Shown here piece after piece: positions 1 through 8,686 of a stretch of DNA of 64,000 nt. The DNA is from CAZEJS01 sp964512645 (GTDB lineage: Bacteria; Actinomycetota; Geothermincolia; Fen-727; Anoxymicrobiaceae). A program made the position numbers and the translations under genes. Under the pieces are notes generated by a model. It was not told the origin of the DNA, did no database searches, and was given only the letters and a program-made list of their open reading frames with translations. The stretch is from the NCBI GenBank assembly GCA_964512645.1, contig CAZEJS010000009.1:24575-88574 (forward strand), written 5' to 3'. How positions within the stretch are numbered: position 1 is the first letter of the stretch; each line of letters starts with the position of its first letter.

Positions 1-1035
1 CTGGTGAACGTTCCGTTCCTGGAGATCGAGCTGCTTCACCTCAAGCAGTACGGCATCGAAGAGGTCGTGCTGTCCACCGGCTATCTTCCCGCGGTTTTCG
101 ACGAATACTTCGGCGACGGCTCGAGACTGGGCATGAAGCTCATCCACGTCACCGAGGACGAGCCGCTGGGGACCTGCGGCGCCATCAAGAACGTTGCGGA
201 TCACCTGGGGTCCGGGCCGGTTATCGTGTGCAACGGCGATATCCTGACCGACCTGGACATCCGTGCGCTCCTCGACTACCACGAAGACAAAGGCGCGGCG
301 GTGACCATAACGCTGACTCCGGTCGAGGACCCTACGGCCTACGGACTCGTGCCCCTGGACGACGACGGGCGCATCGAGGAGTTTCTCGAGAAGCCTTCTT
401 GGGACCAGGTCGTGACCAACATGATTAACGCCGGCACGTACGTGCTGGACCCGAGGGTCCTCGACCAGGTTCCTCCCGGGGAGAAATACTCCTTCGAGCG
501 TCAGCTCTTCCCCGACCTGCTCGAACAGGGCGAGAGGCTCTACGGCTTCCCGTCCGATTGCTACTGGCTTGACCTGGGGACCCCGGAGAAGTACCTCGCG
601 GCGCATCACGACATCCTCGGTGGTGAGATCGAGGTCCCGATGCGGGGTCGCAGTGGAGAGGGCGGAGTAACGGTCGGGGAGGGCGCGAGCATCGACGACT
701 CGGCGCACCTGCAGGGCCCGGCGCTGATCGGCGATGGGGTGACGGTAGGCCCCGGCGCCAGGATCATGCCGCTCAGCAGCATCGGCGACGGCGTCACCGT
801 GCAGGCCGGGGCGCGGGTCGAGGCTTCCGTGGTGCTCGATGGAGCCGTGCTCGGGGAGAGGTCGGTTGTGGAGGAGAGCATCGTGGGGAAAGGGGCCGTC
901 CTCGGCGCCGGGTGTCATGTTGCGGACGGTTCGGTCTTGGGTGATAATATCGTCTCTGGCGATGACAACGAGTTCCGCAATGGGATTCGGGTCTGGCCTT
1001 CGACCAGGATCGAGGCCGGCAGGATAAAGTTCTAA
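1..1035 (+). CDS. Sugar-1-phosphate nucleotidyltransferase, 5' partial
   Basis: The reading frame is already open at base 1, and the N-terminal nucleotide-binding signature (GGxGTRLRP type) lies outside the window, so the gene is truncated by the window edge. What remains is the rest of a Rossmann-like nucleotidyltransferase domain, including CNGDILTDLD (the Asp-containing metal/sugar-phosphate region) and FLEKPSW. It is followed by a C-terminal left-handed beta-helix with hexapeptide-like repeats (VGEGASIDDSAHL, IGDGVTVGPGARI and similar). This two-domain layout is that of mannose-1-phosphate guanylyltransferases and glucose-1-phosphate nucleotidyltransferases. The next genes (a GDP-mannose dehydratase/reductase type SDR, a phosphohexomutase, PGI/PMI) favour a GDP-mannose role. 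That is inference, because base specificity is not readable here. Confidence 0.85.
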   Translation: MVNVPFLEIELLHLKQYGIEEVVLSTGYLPAVFDEYFGDGSRLGMKLIHVTEDEPLGTCGAIKNVADHLGSGPVIVCNGDILTDLDIRALLDYHEDKGAAVTITLTPVEDPTAYGLVPLDDDGRIEEFLEKPSWDQVVTNMINAGTYVLDPRVLDQVPPGEKYSFERQLFPDLLEQGERLYGFPSDCYWLDLGTPEKYLAAHHDILGGEIEVPMRGRSGEGGVTVGEGASIDDSAHLQGPALIGDGVTVGPGARIMPLSSIGDGVTVQAGARVEASVVLDGAVLGERSVVEESIVGKGAVLGAGCHVADGSVLGDNIVSGDDNEFRNGIRVWPSTRIEAGRIKF

Positions 1036-1045
1036 AAAGAAATAC

Positions 1046-1072
1046 CGGCGCCCGGCGCCGCGTTTGTTTTGT
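1046..1072 (+). terminator. Rho-independent terminator
   Basis: A 6-bp GC stem (CGGCGC/GCGCCG, loop CCG) is followed directly by a T-rich run (TTTGTTTTGTT). It lies just after the stop codon of the nucleotidyltransferase gene and before the SDR gene, so the two may be separate transcription units. Confidence 0.6.
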
Positions 1073-1125
1073 TACACGGAGAACCGGCTCTCGTTGTGGG
1101 GCCGGGCGTTTCGCGGAGGTGTGTA

Positions 1126-2082
1126 TTGAGGGTACTTATCACAGGGATCACAGGGTTTGCCGGCAGTCACCTGGCCGAGTTCTGCCTTGCCCGAGGCGAC
1201 GTGGAGGTCTTCGGCACGGCGCGGTGGCGCAGCCGCATGGACAACGTCAACGGGATAGTCGATGACATATCCCTTTTCGACTGCGACCTGAAAGACCCGG
1301 TCGCCGTGAGGCATTGCCTGTCTGACGTCCGCCCCGATTACATCTTCCACCTCGCTGCGCAGAGCTTCGTTCCGACTTCGTGGAAGGCTCCCGTGGAGAC
1401 GGTGTGCACCAACATGGTGGGAGAGATCAACCTGTTCGAGGCAATGCGCGAACTGGGGCTCGAGGACACCAGAATCCAGCTCGCGGGCTCCAGCGAAGAG
1501 TACGGGATGGTCTACGAGGACGAGGTGCCCATCAAGGAATCGAACCCGCTGAGGCCCCTGAGCCCTTACGGAGTCAGCAAGGTGGGCCAGGACCTGCTCG
1601 GTTACCAGTACCACCAGAGCTACGGCCTCTACACCGTCCGCACCCGGGCCTTCAACCACACCGGGCCGAGGCGTGGCGACGTCTTCGTCTCCTCGAACTT
1701 CTCCAGGCAGATCGCCACCATCGAGAAGGGGAAGGGCGAGCCCGTCATCAAGGTGGGCAATCTCGAGGCCCGCAGGGACTTCACCGACGTCCGGGACATA
1801 GTCAAGGGCTACTGGCTGGCGCTCGAGAAGGGCGCGCCCGGGGAGGTGTACAACCTCGGTTCCGGCAGGGACGTCACGATCAGGAAGATGCTCGACATGC
1901 TTCTGTCTTTCAGCGATATCGAGATCGAGGTCAGGCAGGACCCCGAGAGGATGAGGCCCTCCGATGTCGAGATACTGCTCGCGGACAACACCAGGTTCTG
2001 CGAGCTGACAGGGTGGGCGCCGGAGATCCCCCTCGAGAAAACCCTCGAAGACCTGCTCGACTACTGGCGCGAGATAGTGTGA
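1126..2082 (+). CDS. GDP-mannose 4,6-dehydratase / GDP-4-keto-6-deoxymannose reductase family SDR
   Basis: Extended short-chain dehydrogenase of about 318 residues. The N-terminal NAD(P) loop GITGFAG, the LAAQSFVPTSW stretch, the SSEEYG segment and the catalytic YGVSK (YxxxK) are visible, as is FNHTGPRRG, typical of the Gmd/Rmd branch. Such enzymes convert GDP-mannose to GDP-4-keto-6-deoxymannose or reduce it to GDP-rhamnose. I chose the TTG at 1126 because GGAGGT lies 5 nt upstream and the family motif begins immediately after it; an in-frame extension to 1069 has no such support. The neighbours supply GDP-mannose precursors. Dehydratase and reductase activities cannot be separated from sequence alone. 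Confidence 0.82.
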   Translation: MRVLITGITGFAGSHLAEFCLARGDVEVFGTARWRSRMDNVNGIVDDISLFDCDLKDPVAVRHCLSDVRPDYIFHLAAQSFVPTSWKAPVETVCTNMVGEINLFEAMRELGLEDTRIQLAGSSEEYGMVYEDEVPIKESNPLRPLSPYGVSKVGQDLLGYQYHQSYGLYTVRTRAFNHTGPRRGDVFVSSNFSRQIATIEKGKGEPVIKVGNLEARRDFTDVRDIVKGYWLALEKGAPGEVYNLGSGRDVTIRKMLDMLLSFSDIEIEVRQDPERMRPSDVEILLADNTRFCELTGWAPEIPLEKTLEDLLDYWREIV

Positions 2083-2246
2083 GACGTTCCGGCGGGCTTC
2101 CGGGTGGCCGGTGAGTCCGCCTCGCACAAAGGGGCGGCCCGCGTCCCGCGAGGAGCCGGCGGGGCGGCCGGGAGCGCTTCGGCTGCGGTTGGAGCGGGTA
2201 GTATCGGCAGGCGGCCCGGAGGCCGCCCAGGGCAACGGGCGGTGAC

Positions 2247-3680
2247 ATGATCAAGTTCGGTACTGATGGATGGCGCGGGGTCATAGGTGACGATTTCACC
2301 TACGACAACGTCTGGGTGGTCGCGACGGCCATCGCCAGATACGTACGCGACGGTGCCCCGGGAAAGACCCCGAGGATGCTCATCGGCTACGACACACGGT
2401 TCGGTTCGGACCGCACGGCCGAGTTGTGCGCGATAGCCGCCAGGGAGGAGGGGGTGAGCGTCCTGGTCTCGGAGCGTTTCGCCAGCACGCCTTCGATCTC
2501 TCTTGCTACGAAGGAGACGGGCGCCGACGGCGCGATAATGATTACCGCCAGCCATAATCCCCCCAGGTTCGACGGCATCAAGTTCAAAGCCCCTTACGGA
2601 GGTTCGGCCACCACCTCCATCACCGGCGAGATCGAGGCCCGCCTCCGCGTGGTGGAGAAGGACCCGCCTCCGCGGCCTGACGTGCTCTTCGAGGACGTCC
2701 TCGAGCCGGGCAGGATCGAGTACTTCGACCCTGTCCCCGCCTATATCGACAGGGTGGTGTCGATGGTCGACAGGGACGTCTTTCCCGCCGAAGGGGTCAG
2801 GGTCATGTTCGATCCAATGTGGGGGGCAGGGCAGGGGCTGCTCCCGAAGGCCCTTTCGCGACTGGGGATGGAGTGCGCCGAGATCCATAACGTGCACAAC
2901 CCTCTCTTCCCCGGGCTCCTGCCGGAGCCGATCGGCGCGAACCTGAACGACCTGCGCGAGGCGGTGACCGGAGGCGGCTACAGCGTCGGGATCGCCGTGG
3001 ACGGAGACGCTGACAGGGTGACCGCGATCGACGCTACGGGAAGGTTCATCAGCAGCCACATGGTGCTGGCGCTGCTTCTCAAGCATCTCGTCGAGGTCAG
3101 GAAGTGGACCGGGGACGTCGTGAAAACGGTTTCCACGACCGGCATGATCGACATGCTCTGCGAGAAGTACGGCCGTAAGCTGTACATAGTGCCGGTAGGG
3201 TTCAAGTATATCGCGGACCTCATGCTTGCCGAGGACATCCTGGTTGGCGGGGAGGAGAGCGGCGGCACGGGGATGAAGAACTACATCCCCGAGCGGGACG
3301 GCATACTGGTAGGTCTCATGCTGATCGAGATAATGGCCACCCACGGCAAGACCCTGGGGCAGCTCATCGACGAGCTGATGGATGACCTGGGCCGCAGGTT
3401 CGTGTTCCTGCGAAGGGACATCGAGCTGACGCAGGCCCACAAGGAGGCTTTGCTGGTCAACCTGCGCGACATCAAGCCGGACGCCATCGGCGGCCTCGAA
3501 GTCGTCGAGGTCGAGACCGTGGACGGTTTCAAGTTCCACAGGTCGGACGGTTCCTGGGTCATGCTGCGGGTGTCGGGAACGGAGCCGGTTGTCCGGGTGT
3601 ACGCGGAAGCCCGGTCCGAGGAGGATGTCGAGAAGCTGGTGGCCGACGGCGTCGAGCTGATCGACACGGTGGCTCCCTGA
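2247..3680 (+). CDS. Phosphoglucomutase/phosphomannomutase family protein
   Basis: Alpha-D-phosphohexomutase of 477 residues with all four signatures. They are the phosphoserine loop TASHNPPRFDG, the metal loop DGDADR, the sugar-binding GEESGG, and the C-terminal phosphate-binding RVSGTEPVVRVYAE. It interconverts hexose 1- and 6-phosphates and feeds nucleotide-sugar synthesis in the cytoplasm. The N-terminus IKFGTDGWRG is typical of the family. It lies between the SDR gene and the PGI/PMI gene, consistent with a mannose-6-P to mannose-1-P step. Glucose versus mannose preference is not decidable here. The 164-base gap upstream shows no gene. Confidence 0.92.
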   Translation: MIKFGTDGWRGVIGDDFTYDNVWVVATAIARYVRDGAPGKTPRMLIGYDTRFGSDRTAELCAIAAREEGVSVLVSERFASTPSISLATKETGADGAIMITASHNPPRFDGIKFKAPYGGSATTSITGEIEARLRVVEKDPPPRPDVLFEDVLEPGRIEYFDPVPAYIDRVVSMVDRDVFPAEGVRVMFDPMWGAGQGLLPKALSRLGMECAEIHNVHNPLFPGLLPEPIGANLNDLREAVTGGGYSVGIAVDGDADRVTAIDATGRFISSHMVLALLLKHLVEVRKWTGDVVKTVSTTGMIDMLCEKYGRKLYIVPVGFKYIADLMLAEDILVGGEESGGTGMKNYIPERDGILVGLMLIEIMATHGKTLGQLIDELMDDLGRRFVFLRRDIELTQAHKEALLVNLRDIKPDAIGGLEVVEVETVDGFKFHRSDGSWVMLRVSGTEPVVRVYAEARSEEDVEKLVADGVELIDTVAP

Positions 3681-3694
3681 CGATCGGAGACGAC

Positions 3695-4768
3695 GTGGAA
3701 GAAAAGATCAGCCTCGACGACATGGCGGAGATGGCGACGGTCGACCTGTCCGACATGCTCGGAGTTCTCGAGAAGTTCCCCTCGCAGGTGCGTGACGCCC
3801 TGGGGACCGGTACCTCGGGACCGGATTTACCGCCTGCCGCCGCCCCGGTCAACATCGCCGTGCTGGGGATGGGGGGCTCGGGGATATCGGGTGACGTGCT
3901 GGCCGCCCTGTCGGCGGAGAAAGGCCTGACGGTGCCCGTTGCCACGGTCAAAGGGTACAGCCTGCCCCCGTTCGTGGGGGCCGACAGCCTGGTCTTCGCG
4001 GTATCCTACTCCGGCAACACCGAGGAGACTCTCGATTGCCTCGATCAGGCGCTCGAGAGAGGGGCGCGTGTCATCGCCGTATCCAGCGGCGGTAAGCTGG
4101 CCTCGACCGCCCGCGACAGGGGGCTCCCGCTGTTCGAGATACCCGGCGGGCTGCAGCCCCGGGCTTCTCTGGGCTACCTGTTCGTCCCCCTGCTGTGCGC
4201 GCTGGAGCGCATGGGAATGATCGAGGGGGCGATCTCGGAGCTGGAGTCGTCGGTCGAGATGCTCGAGCACAGGCGCGCGGAGTACGGGCCGGAGGCTGAG
4301 CTCGAGTCGAACCCCGCCAAGCGTCTCGCCCGGGACCTGGTGGGTTTCATGCCGGTCGTGTACGGCGCGGAGGGGTACCTGGCCGTCGCGGCGTCCCGGT
4401 GGAAGGCGCAGTTCAACGAGATGGCCAAGGTTCCCTCGTTCTGCAACTACTTCCCCGAGCTCAACCATAACGAGACCGTGGGCTGGCAGAACCTGGAAGA
4501 CGTCTGCAGGCGCTGCCATATCGTGGTCCTGGGGGAGCCGGCCCTGCACCCCCGCACGGAAAAGCGCGTGAAGATTACGCTGGACCTCCTCGGCGGCTCA
4601 GTAGGTCACGTCACCCGTGTTTGCGCCAGGGGGTCGAACGTCGTCGAGAGGTTCCTCGACCTCGTGTATTTCGGGGATTTCGCGAGCGTGTACCTGGCCC
4701 TTGCGTTGGGGCAGGACCCGACGCCGGTGACGCGCATCGAGGACCTTAAGAAACGCCTGGCGGAGTGA
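3695..4768 (+). CDS. Bifunctional phosphoglucose/phosphomannose isomerase
   Basis: A 357-residue SIS-fold protein with two sugar isomerase domains. The first shows MGGSGISGDVLAAL and the phosphate-binding SYSGNTEETL. The second carries FPELNHNETVGW, the catalytic region of the archaeal/bacterial bifunctional PGI/PMI family. It interconverts glucose-6-P, fructose-6-P and mannose-6-P. The start is GTG at 3695, 14 nt after the mutase stop; ATG 3722 is an alternative. With the mutase and nucleotidyltransferase it completes a route from fructose-6-P to GDP-mannose. Confidence 0.9.
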   Translation: MEEKISLDDMAEMATVDLSDMLGVLEKFPSQVRDALGTGTSGPDLPPAAAPVNIAVLGMGGSGISGDVLAALSAEKGLTVPVATVKGYSLPPFVGADSLVFAVSYSGNTEETLDCLDQALERGARVIAVSSGGKLASTARDRGLPLFEIPGGLQPRASLGYLFVPLLCALERMGMIEGAISELESSVEMLEHRRAEYGPEAELESNPAKRLARDLVGFMPVVYGAEGYLAVAASRWKAQFNEMAKVPSFCNYFPELNHNETVGWQNLEDVCRRCHIVVLGEPALHPRTEKRVKITLDLLGGSVGHVTRVCARGSNVVERFLDLVYFGDFASVYLALALGQDPTPVTRIEDLKKRLAE

Positions 4769-4814
4769 ATCCGGGCGTTACGGTCCGGCCCGCCCCGGTC
4801 GAAAGGAATTCCCG

Positions 4815-5648
4815 GTGTTTACACCTCAGGAGATCGAAGAGCGGGCGGCCGAAGCAGCGGCCTTCCTGGAGAGCCGGCTCGGGGGGGCGCGTCCGGCGGC
4901 GGCGGTGGTCCTGGGCACCGGGTGGGACGGACTGACCGGGGGGTCCCGCAAGGCCGCGCGGGTCTCTTTCGCCGAAATCCCCGGCTTCACGGCCGCTACC
5001 GCACCGGGGCACGAGGGCGCGATCGAGCTCGTGGAGACGGACGCCGGGCCGTTGGCCGTTCAGTACGGACGTTATCACCGCTACGAGGGCTTGAGCTCTC
5101 TGGAAACCACTTTCCCGATATGGACCTTCGCCGCCCTCGGGATCGGCACGGTGGTGCTGACAGCGGCGGCGGGGGGGCTGAACCCGGCGTACAGGTGCGG
5201 CGACCTCATCGTCGTGAGAGACCACATAGCCGTCTGGGGCGACAACCCCCTGATAGGCCTCCCCCGGAGCGCGGAGCGCGACAGGCACATCATCGCCGCC
5301 GATTTCTATCCCGAGCGGCTGCAGGAGGTCATAAGGGCCTCGGTCCCGCCCGACGCCAGGTGCGAGACCGGGGCATACGCCTACATGACCGGCCCCAGCT
5401 TCGAGACAGAGGCGGAATCGAGCCTGCTGCGTATCGCCGGAGCCGACATGGTGGGCATGTCCACGGCGCCGGAGGCGATTGTGGCCAGGTACCTGGGGAT
5501 GGAGCTGGGGGCGATCTGCTGTATTTCGAACATGATCCTGCCCGTACGCTCCGGGGGCGAGGACGTGTCCTCACTGCTCGCCAACGTCCGTGGAGAGGTG
5601 GCGAAACTCGAGGGCTTTCTGGATGGAATCGCCATGGCGGCGATGTGA
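4815..5648 (+). CDS. Purine nucleoside phosphorylase (trimeric PNP/MTAP family)
   Basis: A 277-residue phosphorylase with VVLGTGW, GRYHRYEG, AAGGLNP, TGPSFETEAE (base-binding Glu) and MSTAPEAIVARYLG. After this last motif the base-contacting position is Asn (CISNMILP), the 6-oxopurine (inosine/guanosine) signature; MTA phosphorylases carry Asp there. The start is GTG at 4815 with AAAGGAATT upstream. It precedes ahcY, an aldolase homologue and mtnA, so it may handle inosine from SAH-derived adenosine or deaminated methylthioadenosine. That is inference; the fold assignment is firm. Confidence 0.9.
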   Translation: MFTPQEIEERAAEAAAFLESRLGGARPAAAVVLGTGWDGLTGGSRKAARVSFAEIPGFTAATAPGHEGAIELVETDAGPLAVQYGRYHRYEGLSSLETTFPIWTFAALGIGTVVLTAAAGGLNPAYRCGDLIVVRDHIAVWGDNPLIGLPRSAERDRHIIAADFYPERLQEVIRASVPPDARCETGAYAYMTGPSFETEAESSLLRIAGADMVGMSTAPEAIVARYLGMELGAICCISNMILPVRSGGEDVSSLLANVRGEVAKLEGFLDGIAMAAM

Positions 5649-5714
5649 TAGGCTAGCATACTGTTTGTTGGTGCGCCGGGGGCGGACTCCCCGAGCCGAA
5701 AGGAGTGCCATTCC

Positions 5715-6971
5715 ATGGAATACGACGTCAAGGACCTCGACCTCGCGCAGGAAGGAAAAGCGAGGATAGAGTGGGCGGGGCAGGAGATGAAGGTCCTGGA
5801 GAGCATCCGCAGGCGGTTCGAGAAGGAGAAGCCTCTCCAGGGAACGACCATCGGCGCCTGCCTGCACGTCACTACCGAGACCGCCAACCTGATGCTGGCC
5901 TTGAAGGCCGGTGGCGCGGACGCCTATCTCTGCGCGAGCAACCCCCTGAGCACCCAGGACGACGTGGCTGCGGCCCTGGTCTCGGAGTACGGCATCAGTA
6001 CCTTCGCCATCAAGGGCGAGGACAACGACACCTACTACAGGCACGTCCACAGCGTGCTCGACCGCAAGCCCGACATAACCATGGACGACGGCGCCGACCT
6101 GGTAACCACCCTCCATACGACGTACAAGGAGCAGGCGTCCGGGGTCATCGCCGGGACCGAGGAGACGACCACCGGGGTCATAAGGCTCAAGAGCATGGAG
6201 GAGAACGGTGTCCTGCTCTTCCCGGTGGTGGCGGTTAACAACGCCGATACCAAGCACTTCTTCGACAACCGTTACGGGACCGGGCAATCCACCATCGACG
6301 GCATCATCCGCGCCACCAATCTCCTGCTCGCCGGCAAGGTCTTCGTTGTGTTCGGCTACGGCTGGTGCGGCAGGGGCATCGCCGCGCGCGCACAGGGGAT
6401 GGGTTCGCACGTGGTGGTGGTCGAGGTCGACCCGCTGCGCGCCCTGCAGGCGACGATGGACGGCTTCACCGTCACCACGTCGATGGACGCCGCCGCCCGC
6501 GGGGATATTTTCGTTACCGCGACCGGCGACGCCCACGTAATCAGGGGGGAGCACTTCGAGGTGATGAAAGACCGCGCGGTGGTGTGTAATTCCGGCCATT
6601 TCGACGTGGAGATAGACATCCCGGCCCTGGAGGCGGGGGCCGATTCCAGGCGGACGGTCCGCCGGTTCGTAGAGGAGTTCGCCATGGGCGACGGCCGCCG
6701 GATATACCTGCTGGCCGAAGGGAGGCTGGTGAACCTGTCCGCGGCGGAGGGCCACCCGGCGAGTGTGATGGACATGAGCTTCGCCAACCAGGCCCTGATG
6801 GCTGAGTACGTGTTCGCCAACGCGGGTCGGCTCGAGAAGAAGGTCTACGACGTCCCCCACGAGATCGACGCCGAGATCGCCCGGTTGAAACTGGAGACCA
6901 TGGGCGTGAAGATCGACTCGCTCACCGAGGAGCAGGAGCAGTACCTGAGGAGTTGGACCCTGGGGACCTGA
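5715..6971 (+). CDS. ahcY: Adenosylhomocysteinase
   Basis: A 418-residue SAH hydrolase that cleaves S-adenosylhomocysteine to adenosine and homocysteine. Visible are LHVTTETANLML, ASNPLSTQDDVAAAL, the NAD-binding GYGWCGRGIA (the GYGxxGxG position), CNSGHFDVEID and the C-terminal EQYLRSWTLGT. It is of the shorter type, without the mid-protein insertion of some bacterial enzymes. A good ribosome site (AAAGGAG) precedes ATG 5715. The 66-base leader shows no recognisable SAH riboswitch. It is 4 bases from the next gene, suggesting one operon with the aldolase homologue and mtnA. Confidence 0.95.
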   Translation: MEYDVKDLDLAQEGKARIEWAGQEMKVLESIRRRFEKEKPLQGTTIGACLHVTTETANLMLALKAGGADAYLCASNPLSTQDDVAAALVSEYGISTFAIKGEDNDTYYRHVHSVLDRKPDITMDDGADLVTTLHTTYKEQASGVIAGTEETTTGVIRLKSMEENGVLLFPVVAVNNADTKHFFDNRYGTGQSTIDGIIRATNLLLAGKVFVVFGYGWCGRGIAARAQGMGSHVVVVEVDPLRALQATMDGFTVTTSMDAAARGDIFVTATGDAHVIRGEHFEVMKDRAVVCNSGHFDVEIDIPALEAGADSRRTVRRFVEEFAMGDGRRIYLLAEGRLVNLSAAEGHPASVMDMSFANQALMAEYVFANAGRLEKKVYDVPHEIDAEIARLKLETMGVKIDSLTEEQEQYLRSWTLGT

Positions 6972-6975
6972 CCCG

Positions 6976-7554
6976 ATGGCAAAGATCAAGCCCCAAGAGA
7001 TAGACGAGTTCATCTCGTCGGGCAGGCGCATGTACGAGGGAGGCCTGGCCACCGGCGCCCTCGGCGCCGCCGGGTCGAGGCTTCCGGACGGCAGCATAGT
7101 GCTGACGGCGGCGGGCACCCGCATGGGGTTCATGCGCCCGGAGGACCTTCTGGTCTTGAACACGGCGGCGCCCCCGGAAAACGGCCGCGAGCCGGGGCTC
7201 GACAGCGGGATTATTCGCGCGGTGCTCGTCGCCCAGCCCGAGGCCGGCGCGGTCATCAGGGTGTGTTCCCCTTACACCACTGCGCTGGCGCACGGCGGCA
7301 GGAAAATGCTGGACAGGCGCGCGGAGTTGCTGCGGGAGCTCGGAGGCGTCTCCTTCGTTCCCTTCTATCGTCCGGGTACCGCCGGGCTCGCCGGAGCCGT
7401 CGCCGAGGTCATGCGCGCCTGCAGGATCGCACTGATCGAAGGCCAGGGGGCCGTGGTGCGGGGGGCCGATCTCCCCGACGCCATCGATACCGCCGAGGCG
7501 CTGGAGGCCGCGGCGCGGGTGATATTCATACTGGAGGGCTCCGGTGTCTCTTGA
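6976..7554 (+). CDS. Class II aldolase/adducin-fold protein lacking zinc ligands
   Basis: A 192-residue protein with the class II aldolase/adducin fold pattern: a phosphate-loop-like TAAGTRMG, a central VIRVCSPYTTALA and a late IEGQGAVV. In fuculose-1-P aldolase and its relatives the matching segments are HxH (as in HNHxxH) and QHHG, which bind zinc. Here they read RVC and EGQG, and the catalytic Glu position is also not Glu. It is encoded between ahcY and mtnA and overlaps the mtnA start. That is where a methylthioribulose-1-P aldolase or dehydratase would be expected. It may be non-catalytic, regulatory or of altered chemistry. Confidence 0.75.
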   Translation: MAKIKPQEIDEFISSGRRMYEGGLATGALGAAGSRLPDGSIVLTAAGTRMGFMRPEDLLVLNTAAPPENGREPGLDSGIIRAVLVAQPEAGAVIRVCSPYTTALAHGGRKMLDRRAELLRELGGVSFVPFYRPGTAGLAGAVAEVMRACRIALIEGQGAVVRGADLPDAIDTAEALEAAARVIFILEGSGVS

Positions 7555-8611
7555 GAGCGGGAGGCCGGGCGGACTTACTCCCCGGGACGGCGACACCGTC
7601 CACTTCGAGGGCGGGCTGCTGCACATCCTCGACCAGACGCGCCTGCCCCGGGAAAACGTCACCCTGCGCCTGGAGACCTGCGCGCAGGTGGAGGACGCCA
7701 TCAGGCGCCTGGCTGTGCGAGGCGCTCCCGCGATTGGCATCGCCGGGGCTTACGGGGTACTGCTTGCCGCCCTGGGCGCGGGGCGATCGGTGGAATCTAT
7801 CGTGGAAGCCTCTCGCGCGGCCGTATCTTCCATAGGGGCGACACGTCCCACCGCCCGGAACCTGTTCTGGGCTCTGGAGAAGATGACCCGGGCCATCGAC
7901 GCCGGGAGTGACGATCCGGATGCGTTGCTCGCTTCTCTGCTGCGCACCGCGGACTCCGTGGCCCTGGAGGTCATCGAGACCGACCGGGCCCTGGTGGAGG
8001 CCGGGCAGGAGCTTGTTTTCGAGGGCTCGAGCGTGCTCACCCACTGCAACTCCGGACCGCTGGCAGCCCTGCGCTTCGGCACGGCGCTCGGCGTGCTTAT
8101 CGAGGCGTACCGGTGCGGGAAGGAGATCCACGTGTTCGTGGACGAGACCAGGCCCCTGCTCCAGGGAGCCAGGCTCACCACGTGGGAGCTGGCCCGCGCT
8201 GGCGTTCCTCACACCCTTATCACCGACAGCATGGCCGGGATGGTAATGGGACAGGGCAAGGTCGACCTGGTGATGACCGGCGCCGACAGGATAGCCGCGA
8301 ACGGGGACAGCGCCAATAAGGTGGGCACCTACGGCCTCGCCGTGCTGGCCCGCGCGCACGGCATCCCGTTCTACATCGCGGCGCCGGGCTCCACGGTGGA
8401 CGCGTCCATCCCCACCGGGCGCGAGATAATCGTCGAGGAGCGCGACCCCGACGAGGTGCGGGCGTTCGCGGGCCGTCCGGTGGCCCCGGACGGCGTTCAC
8501 GTCTATAACCCCGCGTTCGATGTGACTCCCGCCGGGTACATCGACGGCATCGTGACCGACCGCGGAATCCTCCGGCCGCCGTACGGCGACAGCCTGAAAG
8601 CGTTCGCCTGA
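7544..8611 (+). CDS. mtnA: S-methyl-5-thioribose-1-phosphate isomerase
   Basis: A 355-residue MtnA/eIF2B-alpha-like isomerase. Motifs are VRGAPAIGIAGAYG, THCNSGPLA (catalytic Cys region), DETRPLLQGARLT, TGADRIAANGDSANKVGTY (catalytic Asp region) and NPAFDVTP. It converts methylthioribose-1-P to methylthioribulose-1-P in methylthioadenosine salvage. The GTG start at 7544 lies inside the end of the aldolase-like gene (11-base overlap), implying translational coupling. No mtnB/mtnC/mtnD genes are in the window. Confidence 0.93.
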   Translation: MSLESGRPGGLTPRDGDTVHFEGGLLHILDQTRLPRENVTLRLETCAQVEDAIRRLAVRGAPAIGIAGAYGVLLAALGAGRSVESIVEASRAAVSSIGATRPTARNLFWALEKMTRAIDAGSDDPDALLASLLRTADSVALEVIETDRALVEAGQELVFEGSSVLTHCNSGPLAALRFGTALGVLIEAYRCGKEIHVFVDETRPLLQGARLTTWELARAGVPHTLITDSMAGMVMGQGKVDLVMTGADRIAANGDSANKVGTYGLAVLARAHGIPFYIAAPGSTVDASIPTGREIIVEERDPDEVRAFAGRPVAPDGVHVYNPAFDVTPAGYIDGIVTDRGILRPPYGDSLKAFA

Positions 8612-8665
8612 CGGACGTCCCGCCGCGTGGTATCATAATGCTTGCTATGCTTGTTTTGGACCGGG

Positions 8666-8686
8666 CGCGCTCGTGATACGAGCGCG
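8666..8686. promoter_or_regulatory. Perfect inverted repeat over comF start
   Basis: Two 9-bp perfectly complementary arms (CGCGCTCGT and ACGAGCGCG) are separated by GAT and overlap the GTG start of comF. It could be an operator or an mRNA hairpin hiding the start. A possible -10 (CATAAT) lies about 30 bases upstream. Confidence 0.4.

Noticed and set aside
1072..2235. Long minus-strand open frame opposite the SDR gene
   Set aside because: A mirror frame produced by high GC content; the plus-strand gene has clear family motifs and a ribosome site.
5649..5714. SAH riboswitch upstream of ahcY
   Set aside because: The 66-base leader is too short, and the conserved core of that riboswitch is not present.
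5571..7256. 561-codon minus-strand open frame
   Set aside because: Antisense to ahcY and the aldolase-like gene, with no family features and His/Arg/Gly-rich composition typical of a shadow frame.
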